A stretch of DNA of 14,533 nt from Aquifex sp. (GTDB taxonomy: Bacteria; Aquificota; Aquificia; Aquificales; Aquificaceae), in the NCBI GenBank assembly GCA_015487405.1, contig WFPV01000053.1, positions 1-14,533 on the forward strand. Reading direction: 5' to 3'. Within the stretch, counting starts at the first letter, position 1; every line of letters starts with the position of its first letter. The position numbers and the translations under genes were made by a program. Positions 1-6,427 of this stretch are shown piece by piece. The notes below the pieces were generated by a model. The model did not search any database. It saw only the letters and a list, made by a program, of their open reading frames with translations, and was not told where the DNA came from.

Positions 1-113
1 GAAGGGGAAAGAAGTTAATCGTATTCAAATACAGACCTAAGAAGAACTACAAGAGGTGGAAGGGACACAGACAGCCTTACACGGAGATAGAGATAAAAGA
101 TATAGTCCTCTAA
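1..113 (+). CDS. rplU: 50S ribosomal protein L21, C-terminal fragment
   Basis: The frame from base 3 to the TAA at 111-113 encodes 36 residues, beginning [16 protein letters not shown] and ending EIEIKDIVL. The basic stretch [19 protein letters not shown] is the conserved C-terminal signature of ribosomal protein L21, which binds 23S rRNA in the large subunit. The 5' part of the gene lies outside the window. The stop codon overlaps the tail-to-tail stop of trmH on the other strand by four bases. In most bacteria rplU is followed directly by rpmA (L27); here a convergent gene follows instead. The family call is secure from the C-terminal motif, although only about a third of the protein is visible. 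Confidence 0.9.
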   Translation, partial: RGKKLIVFKYRPKKNYKRWKGHRQPYTEIEIKDIVL

Positions 114-739
114 GCTTTTACCTGTGTTCTCTTTCTCTCTCTTATAATATCTTCATAAGCCCATTTTTCTAAGATTTTCTCAATCTCTTCTTTACTCAGC
201 GAAGGTTTGTCATACATTCCCTTTTCAAACCTCTGCCTTTGAGCTTCGTAAAGGATGACTCCGGTAGCCACGGAGACGTTTAGACTTTGAACCATTCCAA
301 ACATAGGGATAACGATTCTTTTGTCCGCAAACTCTGCAACTTCGGGAGAAACTCCCTGAAGTTCATTTCCGACTACTATGACGGTGGGTTTCGTGTAGTC
401 TACACTTCTAAAGTCTACGCTGTCTTTAGATATCCAAGTAGCGATAATCTGAAATCCTTTCTCTTTTAACTCTTTGAGCTTAGAGAGTTTGTCCTCAACT
501 CGCTCTATAAATAGCCACTTGTGTGCCCCTTGAGTTATGCCTTCGTTTATCTTCGCGTTCTTTCCTTCCTCGTGGAAGTAGTAAAGGTATAAAACACCTA
601 CGGCGTCACAGGTTCTCACTATTGCTGAAAAGTTGTGTTCGTTTTTTACGTTATCTGCAAAAACTATTAAATCTTTCTGCCTCTTTTCCAAGACTTCCCT
701 TAGTCTTTTTAATCTTCGTTCTAAAACCAGATACTTCAT
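110..739 (-). CDS. trmH: tRNA (guanosine-18-2'-O)-methyltransferase TrmH (SPOUT family)
   Basis: TrmH transfers a methyl group from SAM to the 2'-hydroxyl of G18 in the tRNA D-loop. The 209-residue product carries the three SPOUT/SpoU motifs. Motif 1 is [13 protein letters not shown], with Asn36 and the likely catalytic Arg42. Motif 2 is VGNELQGVS at about 123-131, with Asn125 and Glu126. Motif 3 is [17 protein letters not shown] at about 144-160, part of the knotted SAM site. There is no N-terminal L30e-like domain, so it fits the short TrmH type rather than the rRNA enzyme RlmB. The charged C-terminal helix after residue 180 is typical of TrmH extensions. The ATG at 737-739 has only a purine-rich leader rather than a clear Shine-Dalgarno. 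It is the last gene of the minus-strand operon after infB, queE and DUF1461, 20 bases downstream of the latter. Confidence 0.92.
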   Translation of the reverse strand: MKYLVLERRLKRLREVLEKRQKDLIVFADNVKNEHNFSAIVRTCDAVGVLYLYYFHEEGKNAKINEGITQGAHKWLFIERVEDKLSKLKELKEKGFQIIATWISKDSVDFRSVDYTKPTVIVVGNELQGVSPEVAEFADKRIVIPMFGMVQSLNVSVATGVILYEAQRQRFEKGMYDKPSLSKEEIEKILEKWAYEDIIRERKRTQVKA

Positions 740-759
740 TTTTCTTTATCTAATTTAAA

Positions 760-1407
760 TCACCGCCGAAGGCGGTATCTAAAACCTTTTCCTAAAAGAC
801 CTAATAAAAGCGTTAAAAAGCTGATTAGGAAGCTCATTAATGCGACGACTTTGGTGGCTTCATACCAGAACTTCATAGGATATATGCGTATGAGAGTATC
901 GGTGTATTTGAAACGCCACGAGTATGGGTCAAAGGTTATTATATGGAAGAGCTCAAAGGCTTTGTTGTAGTTCGCAAAGACAAATATACCTAAAAGGGTG
1001 AGTGTCAGTATTCCGAAAAATCCCGAAAGGATTAGATAGTCAGGAGAACGTGTAATTAGAAGTCCTAAAATCCACAAAAAGGTAGCTATGTAAACCGCGG
1101 GGAAGAACTTTTTTAAAAACTCCTTTACGTCGTGCATGTGTTTAACCTCTTTAGGTCTGAAAGCGTATCTGCCGTTAGGGAGTTTCGCTTTCTTGAACTC
1201 TTCAAAGGCTTCGTCACTCAGGACAGCTCTGAGTCCGAGTTTTGCGAGCTCTTTTCTATACTCATCGGGAAGACCGTATCGGTCTTTCGGGAAATCTCTT
1301 TTTGAGTAAATGTAATCAATTATCCACTCGTTAAAGGCTATGCGGACGGAGATTCCAACCGCCACAAGGGGAAAGAGTAAGGCTAAAGCGAGAGCCAGCT
1401 TTTTCAT
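760..1407 (-). CDS. DUF1461 / TIGR01906-type integral membrane protein
   Basis: This 215-residue protein has four predicted membrane segments at roughly 4-22, 102-119, 125-146 and 186-206. A region of about 80 residues between the first and second probably lies outside the cytoplasm. It carries the family hallmarks as I recall them: FRPKEVKHMHDVK (83-95) just before TM2, and FHIITFDPYSWRF followed by DTLIRIYPMKFW in the second loop. The biochemical function of DUF1461 proteins is unknown. I place the start at the ATG 1405-1407 because it forms an ATGA overlap with the queE stop and gives a natural membrane-inserting start, [12 protein letters not shown]. An in-frame start five codons earlier (1420-1422) is possible. 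It lies in the infB-queE-trmH operon, which says little about its job. Confidence 0.8.
   Translation of the reverse strand: MKKLALALALLFPLVAVGISVRIAFNEWIIDYIYSKRDFPKDRYGLPDEYRKELAKLGLRAVLSDEAFEEFKKAKLPNGRYAFRPKEVKHMHDVKEFLKKFFPAVYIATFLWILGLLITRSPDYLILSGFFGILTLTLLGIFVFANYNKAFELFHIITFDPYSWRFKYTDTLIRIYPMKFWYEATKVVALMSFLISFLTLLLGLLGKGFRYRLRR
762..776 (-). terminator. Small GC hairpin at the 3' end of the DUF1461 gene
   Basis: The minus strand reads ACCGCCTTCGGCGGT, a perfect 6-bp stem with a 3-base loop. It covers the last codons and stop of the DUF1461 gene. It is followed by an AT-rich stretch, not a strong U tract, before trmH starts at 739. It could be a weak terminator or attenuator, or it could stabilise the 3' end. 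Coding constraint (Leu-Arg-Arg) may also explain it. Confidence 0.3.
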
Positions 1408-2063
1408 TTGAGATTGAAGCACTTGTGGATTTGGGGAATCACTCTCACGGTAAAACCTTCCCGTAGGAGTTCCTTCTGTATTTTGAGAGCTTTTTCCATC
1501 ATCTCCTGCCTGTTGCTTTCGGGCTGGAGAACAACAGCACCTTTTTTGAGGAAGGGAAGGAAGTCTTCCCGCTTTAAGATTTCTGCGTTTAGTTCTTCGT
1601 CCACTACGAACTTTAGTTCTCTTGCGTAGCTGAGGATTTTTGGGTGAACGTAAAAACGAGCAACTCCCTTAGGGGAACAAGTTATATGAATACGCGAAGC
1701 GTAGCTTTCCATTTCGGGAATCCATAGTGTTCCGTTGGTTTCTATTTGAACGGAGTAGCCTTCTTCAAGGAGTGTCCTCACTATAACGGGAAGCTCCCTG
1801 TGGGCGAAGGGCTCTCCGCCGGTAATGACAACGTGTTTCGGAGTGAGCTTTTTTATTTCTTGGAGAACTTTATCAAAACTTACCTTTTGGTCTTTGAAAC
1901 TGAGGGATTCAGGCTGGTCACACCAAGGACACCTGAGGTTACATCCCTGAAGTCTTAAAAATATAGAAGGAGTGCCGACGAGGAGACCTTCCCCTTGTAT
2001 ACTCTTATACAGCTCACTCAGTGCTATCAGAGTGTCGGTTTTTCGTACTTTATCTCGTAGCAT
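1404..2063 (-). CDS. queE: 7-carboxy-7-deazaguanine synthase QueE (radical SAM)
   Basis: QueE converts 6-carboxytetrahydropterin to 7-carboxy-7-deazaguanine, the third step towards queuosine and related 7-deazaguanines in tRNA. The 219-residue protein opens with the family signature SIQGEG (21-26) and [15 protein letters not shown]. Its CX3CX2C motif (Cys41, Cys45, Cys48) binds the [4Fe-4S] cluster. ITGGEP (80-85) follows as the SAM-binding GGEP motif, then ETNGT (108-112), SPK (130-132), KFVVD (151-155) and the C-terminal PQIHKC. The length is normal for QueE. The ATG at 2061-2063 lies inside the end of infB, giving a 37-base overlap, with a GGTGA-like ribosome binding site about 11 bases upstream. 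No other good start exists before the conserved block. Other queuosine genes are not in the window. Confidence 0.92.
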   Translation of the reverse strand: MLRDKVRKTDTLIALSELYKSIQGEGLLVGTPSIFLRLQGCNLRCPWCDQPESLSFKDQKVSFDKVLQEIKKLTPKHVVITGGEPFAHRELPVIVRTLLEEGYSVQIETNGTLWIPEMESYASRIHITCSPKGVARFYVHPKILSYARELKFVVDEELNAEILKREDFLPFLKKGAVVLQPESNRQEMMEKALKIQKELLREGFTVRVIPQIHKCFNLK

Positions 2064-4498
2064 TCTATCTGGTCACCTACTTTGACGTCGTTGTAATCTT
2101 TTAATTTAACTCCGCATTCGTAACCTGCAGTGACCTCCTGCACATCTTCTTTAAAGCGCTTCAAGCTTTCAATCTCTCCGTCGTATATGACTACTCCATC
2201 CCTGATTAATCTTGCCTTAGCTCCCCTTACGAGCTTTCCACTCACCACGTAACATCCTGCGACCGTTCCCACCTTCTTAATCTTAAAGGTAGCCCTGACT
2301 TCAGCCATTCCGAGAACTTCTTCTTTCTTGATAGGCTCAAGGAGTCCGACGAGAGCCTTCTTGACATCCTCTATTGCGTCGTAAATAACTCCGTAAAGGC
2401 GGACATCAACCTTTTCCTGCTCCATAAGCTCTCTCGCTTTGGGGTCGGGTCTTGTGTTGAATCCTATAACGATTGCTCTCGAAGCCTTTGCGAGCATTAT
2501 GTCGTTTTCCGTGATTCCTCCCACCGCTCCGTGTATCACTCTCACCTGAACCTTTTCGTTAGAAAGCTCCTCTAAGGACTTTTTCAGGGCTTCTAAGGAG
2601 CCCATGGTATCGGTTTTGAGAATAATACGGAGTTCCTTGGTTTCTCCAGACTGAATCTTTTTGTAAATGTCTTCCAGTCTAATGGTTTGGAGTTTTTCTT
2701 CCCTTTCCTTCTTTTCCCTTCTCTTTTCCGCTATCTCTCTTGCGGTCTTCTCGTCCTTTACAACTATGAGCTGGTCCCCCGCTTCGGGGAGGTCTTCAAA
2801 TCCGAGGACCTCTACGGGAGTGGAGGGGCCCGCTTCCTTTACCTGCCTTCCCTTGTCATCAAACATCGCACGGACTCTTCCGTAGGTAGTTCCCGCCACG
2901 AAGTGGTCCCCGACTCTAAGAGTTCCTTCCTGAACTATTACCGTAGCTACAGGTCCCCTCTTTCTATCCAGCTTACTTTCTATTATCGTTCCTTTAGCCC
3001 TTTTGTTTGGATTAGCTTTGAGTTCCAATATGTCCGCCAGGAGGGAAATCATCTCAAGAAGTTGGTCTACGTTCTGTCCGGTCTTTGCGGAAATGTCTAC
3101 GAAAATCGTGTCTCCTCCCCACTCTTCGGGGATGAGCCCGTGTTCGGAAAGTTCCCTTCTTACCTTCATGGGGTCGGCGTTCGGTTTGTCTATCTTGTTC
3201 ACCGCGACGATTATGGGAACGTTGAAGGCTTTTGCGTGGTTTATAGCTTCTATGGTCTGGGGCATGACTCCGTCGTCTGCCGCTACAACGAGGACAGCTA
3301 TGTCCGTAACCTGAGCTCCCCTTGCCCTTAATGTTGTGAACGCTTCGTGTCCGGGAGTGTCAAGGAAGGTTATCTTTCTGCCGTCGGGAAGTTCCACCTG
3401 GGAAGCTCCGATGTGTTGGGTAATTCCTCCCTTTTCCCTTGCGGCTACATTTGTCTTTCTTATGTAATCAAGAAGTGTTGTCTTTCCGTGGTCAACGTGT
3501 CCCATCACGACAACTATAGGGGGTCTCGGCTGGAGGTCCTCTTCACTTTCTTGTTCCTCTTCTTGGAGAAGAGCCTCTTCGGGTTCTTCTTCTTTCTTTA
3601 TTTCAGCAAGGTATCCGAAGGCTTCTGCGACCTCTACGGCGGTTTCCGGAGGGACGGGTTGGTTTATAGTAGCGAGAACTCCCCTCTTCATAAGTTCCGC
3701 TATTACCTTGTTCGCAGGAACATCTAAGAGTTCCGCGAGTTCCCTAACGGTAATTACTTCGGGGATATAAATAATCTTTACTTCCTCTTCTTCTTTTTTC
3801 TTCTTAGCTTTTTCCTTAGCTCTCTTTTCTTCTTTCTTTTTCTCTTTCTCTACCTGGTGCTCGAGCTTTCTAAGGACTTCCCGCTCCGCTTTGGAGAGCT
3901 TGACCTTCGGTTTCTTCTCTTTCCCCTCTTCTTTCTTCTCTTCCTTCTTTTCCTTCGGTTTCTCTTCAGATTTCACTTCCCTTCTCCTTTCTTGTTCCCT
4001 CTTTCTCTTCTGCTCCTCCTTTTCTTTCCTTTCTCTCTCTTTTTTAGCTAAAATTTCTTTAATAAGTTCTTCCGCTTTTTTGGCGGTCAACTCCCCTTTA
4101 GGCTTTTCTTCTATTTTCTGTGTTTCCTCCTTTTCTTCCTTTATTTCTTCTACAATTACTTCTTCAGTTTTAACTTTCACTTCCTCAGGAATTTCTTTAA
4201 CAACTTCCTCTATAACTTCCTCAGACTTAGTTTCTTCCTTCTTTTCTATTACTTCCACCTGAGGTGTTTCTTCTACAACTTCTACTTTTTCTTCAGATGG
4301 TACTTCTTCCGCTCCCTCAGGTTTTCCAAAAGCGTCGTATATTAACTCTAAGGCAGTTTCATCGAGCCCGTGGGAAGCCCTCCAGGGCTTTCCGTCTGGT
4401 CTGGGATAGTAATCGTTTAAAAAGTCAATTATCTCTTTACTTTTAACTCCGAGTTCTTTTGCTACATCAGAGATTCTCTTCGTCTTGGTCAAGCTCAT
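2027..4498 (-). CDS. infB: Translation initiation factor IF-2
   Basis: IF-2 is the GTPase that places initiator tRNA on the 30S subunit and promotes 50S joining. Numbered from the ATG at 4496-4498 (823 residues), it has an N-terminal IF2_N helix module (about 3-60) and a very long Glu/Lys-rich linker (about 62-240). A second IF2_N module (about 243-300) and the G domain follow. The GTPase motifs are complete: G1 GHVDHGKTT (333-341), G2 GGITQHIGA (357-365), G3 DTPGH (380-384), G4 NKID (434-437) and G5 SAKTG (470-474). Domains II, III and the tRNA-binding C2 follow. A longer TTG start (4544-4546) is unlikely because a probable promoter lies inside that extension. AGGAGG sits only one base before the ATG, so the TTG at 4490-4492, seven bases away, could be the true start. 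The neighbours nusA, rimP and rbfA are absent; queE overlaps the 3' end. Confidence 0.95.
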   Translation of the reverse strand: MSLTKTKRISDVAKELGVKSKEIIDFLNDYYPRPDGKPWRASHGLDETALELIYDAFGKPEGAEEVPSEEKVEVVEETPQVEVIEKKEETKSEEVIEEVVKEIPEEVKVKTEEVIVEEIKEEKEETQKIEEKPKGELTAKKAEELIKEILAKKERERKEKEEQKRKREQERRREVKSEEKPKEKKEEKKEEGKEKKPKVKLSKAEREVLRKLEHQVEKEKKKEEKRAKEKAKKKKEEEEVKIIYIPEVITVRELAELLDVPANKVIAELMKRGVLATINQPVPPETAVEVAEAFGYLAEIKKEEEPEEALLQEEEQESEEDLQPRPPIVVVMGHVDHGKTTLLDYIRKTNVAAREKGGITQHIGASQVELPDGRKITFLDTPGHEAFTTLRARGAQVTDIAVLVVAADDGVMPQTIEAINHAKAFNVPIIVAVNKIDKPNADPMKVRRELSEHGLIPEEWGGDTIFVDISAKTGQNVDQLLEMISLLADILELKANPNKRAKGTIIESKLDRKRGPVATVIVQEGTLRVGDHFVAGTTYGRVRAMFDDKGRQVKEAGPSTPVEVLGFEDLPEAGDQLIVVKDEKTAREIAEKRREKKEREEKLQTIRLEDIYKKIQSGETKELRIILKTDTMGSLEALKKSLEELSNEKVQVRVIHGAVGGITENDIMLAKASRAIVIGFNTRPDPKARELMEQEKVDVRLYGVIYDAIEDVKKALVGLLEPIKKEEVLGMAEVRATFKIKKVGTVAGCYVVSGKLVRGAKARLIRDGVVIYDGEIESLKRFKEDVQEVTAGYECGVKLKDYNDVKVGDQIECYEIKYEKPTL

Positions 4499-4514
4499 AC
4501 CTCCTAAAAGGAAT

Positions 4515-4546
4515 ATTATAAGTCTGGAATTCAAAAAGGAAAGCAA
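4515..4546 (-). promoter_or_regulatory. infB: Candidate promoter for the infB operon
   Basis: On the minus strand a perfect TATAAT (4515-4520) lies 20 bases downstream of TTGCTT (4541-4546). The spacing is longer than the 17-base ideal, so the -35 is doubtful, but the -10 is exact. Transcription would begin about 6-7 bases after TATAAT, only some ten bases before the infB start. That leaves a very short leader carrying AGGAGG. It faces the ferredoxin gene across a 99-base divergent spacer. Confidence 0.45.
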
Positions 4547-4597
4547 GTGTAGTGAAAATCAGTGTTTATCAATTTATAGAATATTACAATAGGTCAT

Positions 4598-4888
4598 ATG
4601 AAGGTAAGGATTAATGGTAAGGTTTTTGATATACCGAAAGGTGTCAGGTTCGGAGAGCTAAGCCACGAGATTGAGAAAGCGGGAATAGAATTCGGTTGCA
4701 CCGACGGGCAGTGCGGCGTCTGCGTTGCAAGGGTTTTGAAGGGCATGGAGTGTCTAAACGAACCTTCCGAAAATGAAGAAGAAACTCTCTGGAGAGTCGG
4801 AGCGGTGGACGAGGACCAAAGACTTACTTGCCAGCTTGTAATAGAGAAGGAAGATTGTGACGAAATAGTTATAGAAAGCGAAGACTAA
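4598..4888 (+). CDS. Plant-type [2Fe-2S] ferredoxin
   Basis: This is a small soluble electron carrier with a beta-grasp fold. In 96 residues the cluster cysteines are Cys34, Cys39 and Cys42 in FGCTDGQCGVCVARV (CX4CX2C), plus Cys78 in RLTCQL. This is the plant/cyanobacterial pattern with a longer gap to the last cysteine. Two further cysteines, Cys52 and Cys87, are not cluster ligands. Aquifex aeolicus has a described plant-type ferredoxin (Fd1) stabilised by a disulfide, and this pair fits that description. The protein is very acidic, as expected for this class. The ATG lies 99 bases from the divergent infB start with no obvious Shine-Dalgarno; TACAAT at 4585-4590 would give a nearly leaderless mRNA. 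The redox partner is not indicated by the neighbours. The numbered Aquifex symbol (fdx1-like) is not certain enough to assign. Confidence 0.88.
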   Translation: MKVRINGKVFDIPKGVRFGELSHEIEKAGIEFGCTDGQCGVCVARVLKGMECLNEPSENEEETLWRVGAVDEDQRLTCQLVIEKEDCDEIVIESED

Positions 4889-4911
4889 ATTAAAAGGATT
4901 AAATTAAAGTT

Positions 4912-5427
4912 ATGGGTCTGGCAGAAAAGTATTTTCCCCATTACACCGTTAAAGATTACGAAAAGTGGGAAGGGGATTGGGAGTTAATTGAAGGAGTTCC
5001 TTACGCCCTTGCTTCTCCCTCCGTAAAGCATCAGCTTGTTGGGGGAAGGCTTTTTGTGCAGATAAGTGAACAACTTGAATACTGCCCTGAATGCTTTGCA
5101 ATTTACGAAACGGACTGGTATGTAAACGAGGATACCGTTGTTAGACCGGACATAATGGTGGTCTGTGGAGAAGTAACGGATAAGGTAAAAAAGCCTCCTC
5201 AGTTAATAATAGAAATAGTTTCACAAAACTCAGCGCGAATGGATGAAGAGGTAAAGTTTTACCTGTACCAAAGGGAAGGAGTTAAGTTCTATATACTTGT
5301 ATATCCTGAAGATAAAGAGTTTAAGATTTACAAGCTCACCGATAACGGATACATAAGACAGGAAAAAGCAGAAATAAAGGTAAATGATTGTAAGATAAAT
5401 ATAGATTTTTCAAGGATTTGGATCTAA
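4912..5427 (+). CDS. Uma2 family (DUF820) putative PD-(D/E)XK endonuclease
   Basis: The 171-residue protein matches the Uma2/DUF820 family, whose members have a restriction-endonuclease-like fold and are common in Aquificales and cyanobacteria. Visible hallmarks are YEKWEGDWELIEGVPY near the start (Glu27), VVRPDIMVV with Asp80, PPQLIIEIVS with Glu101, and EEVKFYLYQREGVKFYILVYPE (Lys115 then the Tyr-Gly-Val segment). Asp80, Glu101 and Lys115 are the likely metal-binding and catalytic residues, so the active site looks intact. The cellular target of the family is unknown. It follows the ferredoxin gene after a 23-base AT-rich gap and probably shares its transcript. No clear Shine-Dalgarno lies close to the ATG. 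The fold and family are well supported; the nuclease activity is inference. Confidence 0.85.
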   Translation: MGLAEKYFPHYTVKDYEKWEGDWELIEGVPYALASPSVKHQLVGGRLFVQISEQLEYCPECFAIYETDWYVNEDTVVRPDIMVVCGEVTDKVKKPPQLIIEIVSQNSARMDEEVKFYLYQREGVKFYILVYPEDKEFKIYKLTDNGYIRQEKAEIKVNDCKINIDFSRIWI

Positions 5428-5449
5428 AATTTTTACTTTAGAAATCCAA
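5417..5449. terminator. AT-rich inverted repeat between convergent genes
   Basis: TTGGAT and CTAAA on the left pair with TTTAG and ATCCAA on the right, with a two-base AA bulge and an 8-base loop. The repeat spans both facing stop codons of the Uma2 gene and the coiled-coil gene, where a shared terminator is expected. The stem is AT-rich and there is no strong T run after it on either strand, so support is modest. Confidence 0.3.
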
Positions 5450-5726
5450 TTAATCTCAGAAAAAATTCTATAGTTTCTTTATTGGTAAAAATTATCAAGA
5501 ATATAACTATAACTATCCAGAATTTCATTTTCCATTCAAGAGCTTTTATTTCCCCTTTTAGCTCTTTTTCTAAAGCTTTTATTTCCCCCTTGAGTTCTTG
5601 TCTGACAGTTTCTATTTCTTGTCTAACAGTTTTTATTTCTTGTCTAACAAGAGCTATATCTTCCTTAGTGGCAAGCTCATTCCTTAATTCCTCTTTTAGC
5701 TTGACCTTTGCAACTTCTTTTTCCAT
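5433..5726 (-). CDS. Coiled-coil protein with C-terminal membrane anchor
   Basis: This is a 97-residue protein with no recognised enzyme motif. Residues 1-66 form a charged helix that should be a coiled coil. It contains three 7-residue units, VRQEIKT, VRQEIET and VRQELKG (27-47), then two 11-residue units of ELKGEIKALEK type (44-65). A hydrophobic segment, FWIVIVIFLIIF (69-80), is a likely membrane anchor, followed by a short tail. The opening LATKEDIALVRQEI resembles the many short coiled-coil proteins of thermophiles sometimes placed near DUF1640. Function is unknown; a membrane-attached oligomeric rod is the most that can be inferred. It lies eight bases downstream of the 144-codon gene and tail to tail with the Uma2 gene. 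Repeats at DNA level suggest recent unit duplication. Confidence 0.65.
   Translation of the reverse strand: MEKEVAKVKLKEELRNELATKEDIALVRQEIKTVRQEIETVRQELKGEIKALEKELKGEIKALEWKMKFWIVIVIFLIIFTNKETIEFFLRLIGFLK
5541..5657. repeat. Short tandem repeats coding for the coiled coil
   Basis: Three 21-base units (5595-5615, 5616-5636, 5637-5657) begin TTCTTGTCT. Next to them are two copies of a 33-base unit (from 5541 and from 5574) that share AGCTTTTATTTCCCC. Both unit lengths are multiples of three, so copy number can change without breaking the frame. The 21-base units equal one heptad turn of the coiled coil. Confidence 0.7.
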
Positions 5727-5734
5727 CTAAAAAT

Positions 5735-6142
5735 TTATAGCTCTTTTACATAACTCCAAAGTTCATTCATAAAGATTTCAAAGTCTTTAAACTTTTTTTC
5801 TCCAAGTTTCCTTTTTAACTCTTCGCTGAATATTAACTCTCCGCTCAAAGGCGAGTAATCAATATATTGAAGGTCCGCCTCGTGAAGGTCAAATATACAC
5901 ATGTATTGTGCAGCTTCCTTTTTGAATAGAACGAATTCCGCCTCGTAGGGCTCACTCTTCTTCGTATCCCAAATGTAAGTTCCTCCAAAAGGATTTACCC
6001 AGAACTGTTCGTTTTCTTCCATACAGATTTGGGCTCTCTTTACGGAAACAATGTCATCCATAAGTTCTCCATCGGGCATAAGAATAGCCCACACTTTATC
6101 GTTTTTCAAAGGATTCAATAAAAAGGTTACAGTTTGTTCCAT
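5735..6142 (-). CDS. Hypothetical acidic protein
   Basis: I do not recognise this protein. From the ATG at 6140-6142 it has 135 residues; a GTG nine codons upstream (6167-6169) would give 144. It is soluble and acidic with no signal peptide or membrane segment. The first part is beta-like and contains FLLNPLKNDKVWAILMPDGE. The middle holds FWVNPFGGTYIWDT, and the end is a Lys/Glu-rich helix. I prefer the ATG because the GTG start would overlap the acylphosphatase gene on the opposite strand by 12 bases. With the ATG, the two divergent starts are 15 bases apart. No Shine-Dalgarno is visible for either choice. The coiled-coil gene follows eight bases downstream, so the two probably form an operon. 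Coding status rests on length, codon use like the neighbours and tight packing. Confidence 0.65.
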   Translation of the reverse strand: MEQTVTFLLNPLKNDKVWAILMPDGELMDDIVSVKRAQICMEENEQFWVNPFGGTYIWDTKKSEPYEAEFVLFKKEAAQYMCIFDLHEADLQYIDYSPLSGELIFSEELKRKLGEKKFKDFEIFMNELWSYVKEL

Positions 6143-6157
6143 GTAATATATTAAATC

Positions 6158-6427
6158 ATGAGATTGCACATTTTCGTTGAGGGCTTAGTTCAGGGAGTGG
6201 GTTTTAGGGCGTATACCAAACGTATAGCGGATAGTTACGGACTAAACGGCTGGGTGAGAAACCTACCAGATGGAAGAGTTGAGATAGTCGTTGAAGGAGA
6301 TAATGAGCTCTTAGGACACTTCATAAGGGATATACTAAAAGGTCCTCCCGCGGCAAGAGTGGATAAGGTGGAGATAATAAAGGAGTATTCCGATGAACCT
6401 ATTCATACTTTTGATATTAGGTATTAG
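6158..6427 (+). CDS. acyP: Acylphosphatase
   Basis: Acylphosphatase hydrolyses carboxyl-phosphate bonds such as acetyl phosphate and 1,3-bisphosphoglycerate. The 89-residue product has the usual length and the two family signatures. The phosphate-binding loop is EGLVQGVGFRAYT, with catalytic Arg17. The second block is LNGWVRNLPDGRVEIVVEG, with catalytic Asn35, which activates the water. The C-terminal HTFDIRY is also typical. The start is fixed by the canonical N-terminus MRLHIFVEG. The ATG faces the divergent hypothetical gene only 15 bases away and has no Shine-Dalgarno, so the mRNA may be leaderless. The last 35 bases overlap the LysM gene, which points to translational coupling, although no metabolic link between the two is evident. 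Confidence 0.93.
   Translation: MRLHIFVEGLVQGVGFRAYTKRIADSYGLNGWVRNLPDGRVEIVVEGDNELLGHFIRDILKGPPAARVDKVEIIKEYSDEPIHTFDIRY

Noticed and set aside
2772..2795. CCCC-GCTTC-GGGG style small hairpin inside infB
   Set aside because: It is a four-base stem within conserved coding sequence (domain II region), easily explained by codon choice.
2687..3331. Long plus-strand reading frame (214 codons) opposite infB
   Set aside because: It is the antisense of the conserved GTPase region of IF-2; the protein has no family features and infB is certain on the other strand.
3347..4262. Several plus-strand Phe/Leu/Ser-rich reading frames opposite the 5' half of infB
   Set aside because: They mirror the Glu/Lys-rich linker of IF-2; the hydrophobic look is a product of complementing GAA/AAG codons, not real membrane segments.
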